Of a DNA stretch of 64,000 nt, positions 1 to 11,051 are shown one piece after another. The position numbers and the translations under genes are program-made. The notes beneath the pieces are model-generated. The model saw only the letters and a list, made by a program, of their open reading frames with translations, was not told the origin of the DNA and did no database searches. The stretch spans positions 1-64,000 of the forward strand of contig JAIQDT010010111.1 of NCBI GenBank assembly GCA_021521415.1, written 5' to 3'. The stretch comes from Bidens hawaiensis. Lineage: Eukaryota > Streptophyta > Magnoliopsida > Asterales > Asteraceae. Each line of letters opens with the position of its first letter. Positions within the stretch are counted from its first letter, which is position 1.

Positions 1-470
1 AAAATGTGGCTAAAAAATGTGACATTAGGTCACACAACATAATATAAGTGGCTATATCTTTTACCTTTTAGACACATCTCTTATCAATACAATAGTCGTT
101 CGTCACATTTGGCAACACTATTAAAACATGTGGCTAGTTAAATGTCACACTTTTCCCTTAGAGTGTGGCTAATACATGTGTTTTTGGTCATATGTATCAA
201 AGATCAAACAAACTATGACTGTAGGTCACATTTCATCACACATTTTTATAATGTGGCTAGCTTACGTCATAGTTTTTTTTCAAAGTGTGGCGAAAAGTAC
301 CTGAGTCGATATAGAATGGTCAAATGAAGAAAAACCTGTGTGGCCAAAACTAGTCTGGAAGGTTTTCAAACGCGGTCACAGACCTTTTAGCCACACTTTA
401 AGCCGAAGTGTGCAAATCGCCCAGCCCACATGTGTGGCTAAAAGGCGTTTTTCACATAGTGAAACAGGAT
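1..470. repeat. GTGTGGCTAAAA word array, probably the edge of a DNA transposon
   Basis: The words TGTGGCTA and GTGGCTAAAA, and their complement TTTTAGCCACAC, recur about ten times in both orientations, interspersed with GTCACA words. Clustered short words in both orientations are typical of the subterminal regions of CACTA-type elements. No CACTA terminus is visible, so the class is a guess. The array may continue left of the window. Confidence 0.45.
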
Positions 471-3212
471 CGTTTAGAAAACAAAGTAATCAAATAATGA
501 CAAAATCAGACCTAATAACTTAACAAATTTGTTTACTTGGGGCTTAATTCGTTATTGGGGTTAAAAATAGTCTCTAAACTTCTATAAATGCGATTTCTAG
601 CTGTTTAAACGATTTTAAGGGTATCAAAGGGTTGTTTAACGAGTTTAAAAGTTATGAGGATATAAAATAAGTTAAACCAAGTTAAATACTAATAATACAA
701 GTTTTTTTTATTAATAAGAAAGATCCGAAATACATTCTCGAGTCGGTAAACGCAAACAAATACAGTTATGAAAAATCCAAAATGTTACATTATACCCTAC
801 TTTTGAATATTTCATCAAAAAATTAGGGAAACTTAAACAATAATGTTAAAATAATTAATTTGTAAGGAAAAAAATTTAAATGAAATTTAAAAGTTTAACA
901 TAACATAACTCTTCGAGTAGTATGAACAACGCTCCAAATGAACATCCGATAAGGGCACATATATATAGGAAATACCGGTGGACGTATCCAGCATGTGTTT
1001 ACCATCTTTACATTTGTACAGTTACCCAAAAACTACTTTCGATTCTAGATTATGGCACACAATTGTACGTTTTATGATTTTCATGCGAGGATTTGGACAA
1101 TTACGTATGCATCCATAATTAATTAGATCGTCGGATGTATCACATAATTCCTCCTATCGTGTGAGTTACAAACCATTTGAAAATATGGCAGGAAAAATGA
1201 AATTTTAGATAGAAGAGTCATAGGTAAGATATTTTTTTTTAATAAACTCAATTTTAGAGTTTGATTGATTTAAACGTAGAATTCTTTGAAACAAACCTTT
1301 GATAAACATAAGTTTTTAAAATTGGACAAAAATGAAATTCTTGATATTAAAATTTTCGACTAAGATTACAAGATAAATTTATCAGGGTGGATAAGAAAAT
1401 GAAAAAAAAAACATTTAGTTTGAGAGTTAAGATTAATTTTACTCAAGAGATAAGAAGATATAAATAGAAATGCAATGAGAACACATCCTACGGGGATAAG
1501 AAAAATGAAGTATGGTAAAATGGATGGGAAAATGTGTTATTTTATAAATCAAATAAATTTGTGACACCAATTAAATTTTAATAGAAATAAAAAGAAATTT
1601 CATATAAAGATAAGGTTATATAATATTGTGATGTAGGTTAAATTAGAAATATTTATATTAATATTTTCTACAATTTGTAATACTTTTGAGCATGCTTTTT
1701 ATTGAATATTATTTATATATGGCTCATACTTAAAGTTCAAAGGTTTCAAACGAGAATGAGCTAATGTTAAGTATTTTTATTGAACTTGAGACCATAGGCT
1801 AAAATGATAAATTTCATACTCTGTGTTTTAAAATATGAGTTTTAAATGAAATTTGAAGAAAAAAAGTAACTAAAAGTTATTTAAACGTAAACGTATTATG
1901 TGATGTCAAACTTTTAGCTTACTAAATGTAATTCAAATCATTACGCGTAATGAGTTTATTTTATTACTTTCAAATTGAGAACTCTCATTTATTATCTATA
2001 TATTGTTTTATGTAGAGGCTCAAGGCATGAGTAAAAGATTGATGGGCTCGATTACATTTACTTTCTTCAGCCAGTGACGTCAAAACAAATAAGTGGATGG
2101 GCTTGGATTTAGTAACACTAATGGGTATCATCAACGAAAAAATAAAGGTTATTGATTATTGGAGTACTCAACAAGAAAAAGAGGCATATATATTATTATT
2201 TGAAAAACCCTACACGGGAGGGAGAGCAGAAAGCAAAAAAACAACCGCCATATATTATTATTGTTATTTTGGACGTGGGTGGACAGCAGGAGAAAGAAAA
2301 TCAAATCATTATTATTATTTTCGTTGGAAAGTTGATGAAAGGGACACCAGCCACATCACAATAATATAATAAATATTACATAACCAAGCAAGCAGGCAGG
2401 AGGTCTTTTTGTTTCTTTTGATCGCTGTGTGTTCGTCCGAAGGAGGAAAAGGAATTAGGCACACAGGTTGCTCTATTATTTAAGCTACCTAGCACTCAGG
2501 TCAATTAATTTAACCAGGCAGGCACACAGGTAGCTGAACTTATTTTCTAATTCTTTTCGATGAACTCTTTTATAATTATTTGTTTTCTTGTTTTGAACAT
2601 GGTTATTGGCTAAACACTTTTAGTTATCTAGGCTTGTGATGATGTTTTGTTGATTGTTTTGGACTTGTCGGTTTCCTCCCTCCCAGGGTTTGTTTATGGG
2701 ATTTTGATTAATTAAAAGTTTTGATTAGTTTTATTGGATGTGTCACATGTGTATTTACTTTTAACTTGTGTTTGAATGAATGTTTCACATGTTACTTTAT
2801 TGAATGTCTTTTGATTATAGGTTACACGTTAGGGTTGTTACTATGTGTTTGCAACATGTTTATGGTTTATTGAGCTCATTTACCATGGAGCTGATTTTTG
2901 GCACATTATTAGAAGTTTATATTCTTACTAGCTTAAATATCTGACGAGTGATAAGTTGTCGGGTTTGTCTGCGTTGTTAGGGTTTTAGGTTAAATTATCT
3001 GACAGGAGGCTTGCCTATTTTGGCCTTAATTTCACTGTTTACCTGTATCCTCTAGACTGTTCAAAACCACCCCGTGTACTTAGGTGCATTGAGATAGTGA
3101 AACCGACAGGCTAGCTGTTTTCTATGGTATATAACCATAGTTGGTGAACAGACAGGTGAACCAATAAGCCGGTGTTTTTACATGATCTCTAAGATTTCTT
3201 TTTAGGTGACAT
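471..3212. other. AT-rich region without a recognisable gene
   Basis: I see no protein family here. The short open frames at 2097-2369 are low-complexity (runs of ATT/TTA) and unconvincing. Around 2390-2530 there are repeated AGGCAGG and CACACAGG words followed by a GTAGCTG that could be a splice donor, so a leader exon of a lost gene is possible but unsupported. The rest is simple AT-rich sequence. Confidence 0.5.
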
Positions 3213-3256
3213 CTTGAGAGTGATTAAGGATCCATTAAGTTTCCTAGAGCTTCATA
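3213..3256 (+). repeat. 44-bp direct repeat, left copy
   Basis: The 44 bases beginning CTTGAGAGTGATTAAGG and ending AGAGCTTCATA recur without change at 6753-6796. The left copy ends exactly where an LTR terminus (TGTAGCATCCCG) begins at 3257. The pair brackets a truncated gypsy fragment. A normal LTR-element duplication is about 5 bp, so 44 bp is far too long for standard integration. Confidence 0.85.
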
Positions 3257-3571
3257 TGTAGCATCCCGTTTTCTAGTTTCGGTTAATAAATGAAAGTATG
3301 AGTTATGAGTCGGGCTAGTGTCGGGTTAAATGGAATTGGGTATGGACTTGGGTTAGAGGAAAAGAGGAAAGACCATGGGCTAAGCCCATAAACCATAATT
3401 ATATAATCCTTAATTACCCATTATTTCTCATTTCACACATATTCCATACACCACCAAAACACACACTTAAGAGCTCTCTCTCTCTCTCTCTCTAGTCTCT
3501 CTCTCTAGCCGAAACATAGAAGAATAACCGATCCCGATCCAAGGTACGATAGTATGATATTGTATGAGCTT
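3257..3571 (+). repeat. Left inverted arm of the LTR
   Basis: This matches the reverse complement of 4920-5231 with scattered mismatches and small indels. Both arms share the TATAAT-like tract, the ACCATGGGCTAAGCCCAT palindrome, the CT-repeat and the TGTATGAGCTT end. Each arm therefore carries promoter-like sequence pointing into the LTR. Confidence 0.85.
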
Positions 3572-4039
3572 CATCCTCGGATATTATTAGGGTCCGGTCA
3601 CCCTTCATCTCGGATATTATTAGGGTCCGGTACCCTCCATATTACCCATAGCATACTTTCTATTTACATAATCGTAAAGTTTCGTGCGTACATACGTCAT
3701 TCAATCTTCATCTTACAACATACATATAACATCAAATCATTACCTGGCAGTACATGCAATTACGAAGATCGTTCATGTACCGAAAAGCAATCATTCTTAC
3801 ATTTCACATAATACATATATGGCATACACTTATCACTTAGGATAAGTGTATTAACTAATCACATCGAGTATGCACACAGCCCCGAAAACATAACAAGGAA
3901 TGGGGCTAGAAACTCACCTGAAGTCGGTTACGTTCACCGTTAATAGTTATTCCTTTCTTCAGTTGGGCACGGCTAACTGTATAATAATTACATGCATCAA
4001 TTAACTATCACTACTCATCTCGCGTTTCTAGTCTAATTA

Positions 4040-4140
4040 TCACCCTCAACGGACGGGGGTCAGGGGCAGCGCCCCTGGCAGCGGGGTCTAGGGGCGGCAG
4101 CCCCTAACAGGGTCCAGGGGGTAGAGCCCTGGCTAGGGTC
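4040..4140. repeat. GC-rich tandem hairpins in the LTR
   Basis: Consecutive perfect or near-perfect stems: CAGGGGC/GCCCCTG around AGC, then AGGGGC/GCCCCT around GGCA, then a weaker CCAGGG/CCCTGG. A related block (CCAGGG/CCCTGG) sits at about 26225-26290 in the other gypsy LTR. This is a large local GC excess in AT-rich DNA. Confidence 0.7.
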
Positions 4141-4309
4141 GAGCTGCTAGGTCAGCTTGGAAAAATTTTATTTCCATTAACTGTCTTTACACATTTTTCA
4201 TTAGAATTTTGAATCATTATTTAATTAGCTAACTTAAAAGTTCAAGGGCTTCTTTGTACATAAACCATTCTTTTATATGTCCAAGGACCATTCTGACATT
4301 TTATTAAAC

Positions 4310-4610
4310 TTGAGTTCGTTATCCAGTCCTTAGCGAAATTGGGTTCATTCGTTTCTCCTATAACGAATTGGCTAATTCGTTACTTAATAACGAATTGATC
4401 TTTATAGTGAACTGAGCCTATAACGAATTGGAGCTTATAACGAATTGAACTTTGTAACGAATGACCCCCTTTTATAACGAATGACCCTTCTAACGAATGA
4501 GGGTCCATTCGTCATTTCCCATAACGAACTGTCTGACGAATTGCGTAACGAAATGCTTAACGAATTAGGCTAATTCGTTATGTTTCCTTAACGAATGGGC
4601 GTGCCCAGTT
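4310..4610. repeat. TAACGAA / TTCGTTA word cluster
   Basis: About twenty copies of TAACGAA, or its complement TTCGTTA, with close variants lie within 300 bp. Several are paired as hairpins, for example AATTCGTTA/TAACGAATT near 4371-4396 and TAACGAATTA/TAATTCGTTA near 4557-4580. The same word is amplified in the Copia element at 11052-25914, which is unrelated in its coding region. Confidence 0.8.
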
Positions 4611-4919
4611 CGTTACGCGCGCCTAGGGTTCAGGGCATCTGACAGAATGTCAGATGTCCTTTCAAACATTCTCTTCACCGGCGGCATCGCCTTTCCGGCG
4701 CCATCGTTGCCGGAAAACCGGAAATCTCGCCGAAAAAACGGGATCTCTTCGTTTCTCCACCATTTTTCACCGTTTTTTCGTCCCGTTCGATCCAGATCTG
4801 AGCTAGGGTGACCCCTAAGCTCATCTTAGGTTCGGTTTATATCTGATTCCCCCGGATCTCATGACTTTAACGGTTTAAAGGTGTCGGATCGTCGTTTCGT
4901 GACTAAATCTAACGGGTTT

Positions 4920-5231
4920 AAGCTCATACAATATCATACTATCATACCTTGGTTCGGGATCGGTTCTTTTTCTATGTTTCTGCTACAGAGAGAGACTAGA
5001 GAGAGAGAGAGCTTAAGTGTGTGTTTTGGTGGTGTATGGAATATGTGTGAAATGAGAAATAAATGGGTAATTAAGGTTTATATAATTATGGATCATGGGC
5101 TTAGCCCATGGTCTTTCCTCTTTTCCTCTAACCCAAGTCCATAACCCAATTCCATTTAACCCGACACTCGCCCGACTCATAATAACTCATACTTTCATTT
5201 ATTAACCGAAACTAGAAAACGGGATGTTACA
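4920..5231 (-). repeat. Right inverted arm of the LTR
   Basis: Partner of 3257-3571. This arm abuts the polypurine tract and is the true start of the minus-strand 3' LTR. Confidence 0.85.
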
Positions 5232-5270
5232 AGTCTTCCCTCCTTAAAGAGGTTTCGTCCCCGAAACCTA
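5232..5270 (-). other. Polypurine tract and preceding hairpin
   Basis: On the minus strand a hairpin (stem GGTTTCG/CGAAACC, loop GGGA; 5251-5268) is followed by AAGGAGGGAAGA and then the LTR start. The polypurine tract primes plus-strand DNA synthesis in LTR elements. The same arrangement, with a differently sequenced stem, occurs in the young gypsy element at 48506-48540. Confidence 0.7.
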
Positions 5271-5303
5271 ACTATTACATAAACAAATCTGGATAAAACT
5301 TGC

Positions 5304-6672
5304 TCATCTCTTCTTCAACTTCCCAAGTGCATCCGATCCTTTGCGATGCTTCCATATCACCTTCACTAATGGAAAAACTTTACGACGAAGCTGCTTCTCC
5401 TTGCGATCAACTATCTCGATTGGTTGCTCGATGTAGTTCAGCCGTTCATCAACCTCAATGTCCATTAATGGCACGTGCGACGTGTCATCAGCCAGACATT
5501 TTCTCAGATGGGATACATGGAAGGTTGAGTGAATTCCTTCTAACTCTTCTGGCAAATCTAACTTGTAAGCCACTTCACCTACTCTCTCTAAGATCTTGAA
5601 TCCAATGTACCTCGGACTCAGCTTTCCCTCTCTCCTAAAACGAATAATTCCTTTCCAAGGCGAGACCTTGAGCATCACATTGTCACTAACGTTAAACTCA
5701 ATCGGTCGTCGCCGCTTGTCAGCATACGACTTCTGTCTGTCTTGAGCAGCTTTCATTCTTGCCTTAATCTGATCAAACTTTGAAGAAGTTTCTTGTACAA
5801 CTTCCAAACTTCCATCTCCTTTTGACCAATCTCTCCCCAACATACCGGAGTTCTACAACGTCTTCCATATAACATCTCGAATGGCGGCATACCAATACTT
5901 GAATGGTAGCTGTTGTTGTAGGAGAATTCTGCTAGATGCAGATGATCATCCCAACTTCCACCAAAGTCTAATACACAAGCACGTAGCATATCCTCAAGGG
6001 TTTGGATCGTCCTTTCAGACTGCCCATCTGTTTGAGGATGATACGCCGTGCTGATGTTCAATCTTGTTCCCATGGCTTCATGGAACTTTTTCCAAAACCT
6101 TGAAGTGAAACGAGTATCTCTATCAGACACGATCGATAACGGTACTCCATGCTTGGATACAACCACCTTAATGAACAAGCTTGCCAACGTTTCTGACGAG
6201 ATAGCCTGTCGTATAGGCAGAAAGTGAGCACTCTTGGTCAAACGGTCCACAATCACCCATATGGTATCATGATGCTTAGCTGTACGAGGTAGCTTAGTTA
6301 TGAAGTCCATGGTGATGTGTTCCCATTTCCATTCTGGTATTTCCAAAGGTCGCATCTTTCCATAAGGCTTCTGATGCTCTGCTTTGATTTGTAAACAACT
6401 TAAGCACTTACTGACATAATCTACCACCTCATTCTTCATTCCTGGCCACCAATAGTCTTTCTTCAAATCTTGGTACATCTCCGTAGTTCCTGGATGAATC
6501 GAAAATCTTGACTTATGGGCTTCATCTAAGATTCGACCTCTGAGATCTCCATGGCGTGAGATCCACATGCGGTCAAACCGAAAATCCTTTCCTTCTTCAC
6601 TAGCCCTTCATCCACCAGCACCTCTGCTTGAACTTTGATAATTTCTTCAAAGAGGCTTGAGTTTATAATCAG
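5304..6672 (-). pseudogene. Chromovirus integrase-chromodomain remnant (Tekay-like)
   Basis: This is the C-terminal part of a Ty3/gypsy polyprotein, read from about 6672 down. It starts near the RNase H/integrase linker, then has the zinc-binding region (HPGTTEMYQDLKK with CLSC), the core with [31 protein letters not shown] and GQSERT (the DD35E pattern), and a C-terminal domain ending in IPLVKV-like chromodomain sequence. It is broken near 6570-6600, where the linker is in another frame, and near 5750-5840, where the frame changes in the C-terminal domain. The last residues also drift from the usual WE motif. Gag, protease, RT and RNase H are missing. It cannot encode a working protein. The lineage assignment rests on the C-terminal domain and LTR style. 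Confidence 0.85.
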
Positions 6673-6684
6673 CTGATACCAACT
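6671..6684 (-). other. Primer-binding-site-like sequence
   Basis: On the minus strand this reads TTGGTATCAGCTG, close to the initiator-Met primer site TGGTATCAGAGC used by the two complete elements in the window. It directly follows an LTR-like terminus (CCTTACA at 6685). If real, it lies next to an integrase fragment, which implies deletion of everything between primer site and integrase. Confidence 0.5.
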
Positions 6685-6752
6685 TGTAAGGCCCCGTTAC
6701 CGGTAGCCCTACTTTAGGGTTGGATTTACTCATAAAAGCTGTTCTTAATCAC
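6685..6752 (-). repeat. Probable 5' LTR remnant
   Basis: The plus strand begins TGTAAGGCCCCGTTACC, which on the minus strand is an LTR 3' end of the type GGGGCCTTACA. Only about 68 bp precede the right copy of the 44-bp repeat. It does not match the 3' LTR beyond roughly 14 bp, so it may belong to another family. Confidence 0.4.
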
Positions 6753-6796
6753 CTTGAGAGTGATTAAGGATCCATTAAGTTTCCTAGAGCTTCATA
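6753..6796 (+). repeat. 44-bp direct repeat, right copy
   Basis: Identical to 3213-3256. Beyond it the sequence differs from that left of the first copy, so the shared block is limited to 44 bp. Confidence 0.85.
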
Positions 6797-7560
6797 CCTT
6801 TAGATTCCCAATTCCCATAGTATTTACCCGTAACGAAAAAAGCCCGAGTCGTCACAATTCGGATTCTTTACCTACGTAACTCTTGCTCTCATATTTGAAT
6901 TTGCTAAAGTCTTATTCGGTAATTTAATTTTCTAGTTTACTTTAATTCAATTAAGTAATTATTTTAATTAATTATTAGCTTTTAAAATAAAATAAATAAA
7001 AATCTAAAAATAATATTTTCTTAATTATTAGTTTAATTTGCTTTTAGAGCTAGTCTCGTTAATAAATAAGTGTCTAGGGTTCGGTCTTCCCATAGCTATT
7101 CTACACCCGATAGGTTCACTTGCCTATTGCTAGTGGTTTGGTTTAGGGTATTCTAGGTTTTTATTACTCGTTGTGCTTGGTCATTATTTGCTAAAATTTT
7201 ATATACCACTTCGTGCGCATCAGATTTACTTTAATTGAAATAATAATAAATGAAAAATGAATAAACAGGAACAATTAAAATGATAAATTATCAATGATAC
7301 TAACTTTTTAAAATTAGAGGGTGAAATTGGGATTTAAAAAAAATAAAATGTTAAATGATTATTGATCGAGAAATAAAATATATAGATGAAAATGCAGAGT
7401 TAACGTAAATAATATAACTAAACCAAAAGATCATAAATAAGGGTCTTATTTAATTATCAAAACAAACATGAACACCTTGAAATTGAATTTCATATTTCAA
7501 TAATTAAATATGTAAAACAAATTTAATAAAATAATAAATCACATAGATAAACAAAATAGG
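6797..7560. other. AT-rich region, nothing recognised
   Basis: There are TTAATTA-rich runs without a convincing reading frame. Text near 7060-7210 (GTGCGCATCAGA and similar) could be further LTR debris but I cannot assign it. Confidence 0.4.
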
Positions 7561-7962
7561 CCGTTGGAACATCTATGAACCACCATGAATTCAAATTAAC
7601 AAATACCGGTTTTGGCCCGTTGTAATAAATTTGAAATACTTTAACAAATACCGTTTAGTGGCCGGTTGTAATAGATTGTAAATATTTAATAAAATAAATA
7701 CCGGTTTTGGGCCCGTTGTAAAAGGGTATTAACACCAATTTGTTGCACATTCTAAATTCATTTTTAACATCAATGGTCCATTATATATGGTTAGTAAACA
7801 ACGGTTTGTTAACATTATAAATAATCAATATAAACACCAGTTAGAGGCTGGTTGTAATTTTTTTGTGACATCGTTAACTATAGTTTAGATATAATACACT
7901 AGTTGTTGAACCGATTTAAATATCATATTTCATCTTTTGCAATGCAACATATATAATGGTAT
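7560..7962. repeat. ACCGG...CCCGTTGTAAT word array of a CACTA-like element
   Basis: Four or five copies of AAATACCGGTTTTGGCCCG followed by TTGTAATA, with variants (GGCCGGTTGTAAT, GGCTGGTTGTAAT), occur at about 7600-7860. The array is interrupted by a solo LTR at 7963, and sequence beyond that LTR ends in a CACTA-type terminus at 9759. This fits a subterminal repeat region. The other end of the element was not found. Confidence 0.55.
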
Positions 7963-9695
7963 TGATGTGTGCCTATTGAGTGTTTCTTTCTATGTGACTC
8001 ACAACTAAGTTTTAATTTTAAACAGATTATCCTAATAAGTCCAAATATAACCGGAAAGTGTACCGATCGTAAGTAATATAGAATTAAGAAGTCCGAGTAT
8101 CGAACACAAGGACACGTGAAAACGCTTTAGATCAATAAACCTAGACAAGAACTTCTTAAGAATAATATTGTGATTAAATTAAATATTAAAATCTACTTTA
8201 CCTACTTTACTTTAAACTTACTTAATTAATTAAACTAGACTATCGTACTAACTGAAAAAACTTACCAAACTTAGAAAACTTAACAACCCTTAACTAATAC
8301 GATGGAGAAAACGTCTACCTAGGTAAGAATTAAATTGACGGCTCAACAAGTAAATTGATTGAATGATCTCACGACACCGGTATCTAAAGATGACACAACT
8401 AAGGTTCACTCAAGCTAGCTAGATCACCTCTCGATCTTACTAACAAACCCTAGCTACACTAAATTGATTAGAAAGGCAAACCGGAAAACGATTACTAAGG
8501 TGTTCTAATGTCGAGTCTCCTCTCGGACTCACCGACACTCAACCCTAATGGAAATGAATACTACACAACCAAGGATAGAGGAACAATTAACTTAACACAA
8601 ACTAGACCAACTAATCGCTCACAAATCCATACCGGACAAGAATCGAACTCGCTCTAGCACAATCCTATTCTTAGCATGCAAAGGCTATGAGACGACCTTA
8701 CTTCTTATCACCTCTCGGTCTCTAAGAAGGTGCTTACCCACTGATTTTTAACAATTAACTTAATAAAACCCTACGGTTGTACCGACCGCAAACAATCCCT
8801 AAACACAAAGTCTAGAACCAAACATGCAAAAATCAATCAAAACATAATCAATCAATTAAAGCATGAGGTTCATGAAGTATAATTAATAAAATATCAGCCA
8901 CTAAACACAACCTAATTCAATTTTAAACCAAACTTTTCAATACTAATTCAAGTCCTTTGATCAAACAATCCATAAAACTCATCAAAACAGAACAATTTTC
9001 ATTAAGCCTAGGTAGAACTAACAAGATTAGTCAAGCATATTATTTGGACATCAACAAATTCTCAAGAAAACAATCATATTACTCGTCCAATTCATAAGCA
9101 AACTCATTCAACAATCAAGTATAATCAAACACAACTCAATCCTTAATTCAGTTGCAAAAGAAATCAACTTCAAGATAAAAAAAACAAGAGAAATATGAAA
9201 CTTAAACCAAACCAAAGTATAAGTAGATGTAATAAGATGTTCTTGGCTATTCTTGGCTATGTAAAACACTTGGAAAACACTTTCACCTTGGCTGCAAACT
9301 CTCTTTATTCCCTTGAATGCTGATGCGATCGGAACTCAACCCTAGAGTTAGGGTTTATAATATTTTTCTTTCTTTTTCTTGATGGTTGCCGCTAATTTCG
9401 AGATTAGGGGCTGATTATGGTTTGTTTTTTGTTGTTTATTATAATATAACACATATGGGCTTCACAAAATGGATATGGGTCGGGCATTTAACTTGATTCT
9501 TCAATAATAATGCATAATAGGCCTCTATATCTCTTTTAAAGCTCGGTTTCTGTCTCTTTAAACCCGTAACCTACAAAATACATATTCATGTAAGATCATA
9601 CTAAAAAAAGTTAAAAAAAAATTAAGTATTAGATAAATAAGCGATTAAAACCATGGTAAATAGCACGAAAAACTAGTGTGTTTTACAACACATCG
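7963..9695 (-). mobile_element. Solo LTR, copy A (gypsy-type), duplication GGTAT
   Basis: It begins TGATGTGTGCC and ends ACAACACATCG (the final A is mutated to G). GGTAT flanks both sides (7958-7962 and 9696-9700). The 1733-bp sequence is homologous along its length to 27638-29378: shared landmarks are GTGTACCGATCGTAA, CGTCTACCTAGG, GATGACACAACTAA, AACCAAGGATAGAGG and AGTGTGTTTTACAAC. No internal domain is attached, so this is a solo LTR left by recombination. The GTGTACCGATC...TATCGAACACAAGG module resembles the transcribed end of Athila/Tat-type LTRs. Minus orientation is inferred from that. Confidence 0.85.
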
Positions 9696-9759
9696 GGTAT
9701 CGAGACCATTTCTAAAACCCTAATTAACCGTGTTAAAATGGTCATTTCCTGTAATAGTG
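9696..9759. mobile_element. Right end of a CACTA-like element
   Basis: The plus strand ends TTTCCTGTAATAGTG, the inverse of a CACTA terminus (CACTATTACAGGAAA). With the word array left of the solo LTR this gives an interrupted element. The left terminus and the 3-bp duplication were not identified. Confidence 0.45.
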
Positions 9760-10375
9760 GCGTATAAAACTAAACAAAGTAATGTCATTAGATATAATAA
9801 TTGAAATAACTAACACACACAATAATAAACGTTATAAACGCATTCATTCACACTCATATATGTGTTTTTGTATAGGTTGTATATTTTGATAAAATTCAAT
9901 GTCTATATGTAGGATATATGTATTTTAGTGTAGTTTATATAATTGTTGATGTTGAATTTCATGTATAGATGGCATGTTATTTTCTATTATATACGTGTTT
10001 TGTGCTCAAAACTAGTGTAGGACATATGATGCATGTAAGTTGTATATTTATTGTTATTGTTTTTATATTAATGAACACATGTGTATAATATATATTTTTG
10101 TATTATTCATCATTATGATTTTTATAGGTGTGTCCAGTGAAAAAATATTCGTATCGATAAATATTTAAAAAATAAAGTTACGCATTGATAGATGTTGATA
10201 AATTGAGTTGCAAGAAGTTGTTTTTTAAATAGAAAGAAACTATAGTGTATGCGCAAATTGTATCTATGTATAATAAAATATCAAGGAAGAAATATATTAA
10301 GTTACAAAATAGATGAATTATTTATATTTTATTAGTTATTTTAATTTGATTACTTACGATAATCGTATAGAGAAA
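9760..10375. other. AT-rich region without features
   Basis: No frame, repeat or terminus that I can support. GTGTGT and TATATG runs are simple sequence. Confidence 0.4.
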
Positions 10376-11051
10376 TGTAACATCCCGAGATTTCTAGGAA
10401 TAATATTAAAATATTAATTTCGCCGGAAGAATTAATTTGATTTAGTAGAATAATAATAATATAATAATAAAGATAAAAGGATGGTGGGCTAGAATAGATG
10501 GAATTAATTATGGAATTAACATTAAGATGGGCCTAAAGTCCATGGGCTTAGGAAGTATAAATACCCCTTAAATACTAAACCTTTTACATCTCCATCATTC
10601 TACACCTTAGCTTACACCATAAAAAATACACACTTAAGTCAAACACTCTCTACACTATTCTACTCAACAATCCAATACCAACCGAAGGTAAGAAATCATT
10701 TATCTTAGCTGACCCAACAATTTAGAGCCCGACACCGCAGCCCTGGGATGCCGAATGAGCCGTTTGGCAAGATCTAGCTTTATTCGGGTATTTAATCAAC
10801 CAAAAATGAGCTTAAGGGTCACTTTAGCTCAGATCTAGACACCACGAAGCTACATGGGTCATAAACGATCAAACTCCAGCTAACCATGGTGGTTAACGGC
10901 GGCTGACGGAGCCGGAATCAAAGAAAACCCACAAAAACGCGAATAAGGAAGCTGAAATGAACATATACGGGCGTATAAGTATATACGTCGTATATGTATG
11001 TTCAGCGTATATGTAAAGAACACATAAGTCACTTATGCGTTCTTAACTTAT
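10376..11051 (+). repeat. Gypsy solo LTR, segment 1 of 3
   Basis: It starts TGTAACATCCCGAG. There is a TATAAATA promoter element at about 10556 and a CACACTTAAGTC leader-like tract afterwards. At 10965-11050 begins a cluster of CGTATA/TATACG/CTTATG words. The LTR is cut after 11051 by the Copia element and resumes at 25920 (25915-25919 is the duplicated CTTAT). Bases 10690-10990 match the reverse complement of about 32870-33140, so this LTR also has inverted termini. Confidence 0.75.

Larger units (their letters stand above)
3257..5231 (-). repeat. 3' LTR of a truncated gypsy chromovirus, with inverted termini
   Basis: Read on the minus strand the LTR starts TGTAACATCCCG at 5231, next to a purine-rich tract (5232-5246), and ends GGGATGCTACA at 3257. 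Its two ends are not just TG..CA: about 315 bp at each end are inverted copies of each other. In between, in minus order, are a TAACGAA word cluster, GC-rich short hairpins and a CAGGTGAGT plus GCCCC/GGGGC hairpin module (3878-3920). A CT microsatellite lies in each arm near 3477-3515 and 4985-5015. Alternatively the structure is two LTR pieces joined head to head. The polypurine tract at one end and the direct repeat at the other favour one LTR. Confidence 0.75.

Noticed and set aside
142..523. Two 61-codon plus frames at the left edge
   Set aside because: They run through the GTGTGGCTAAAA word array and have no protein-like pattern.
2097..2369. 90-codon plus frame
   Set aside because: Low-complexity Y/I-rich translation of AT repeats without start context or homology.
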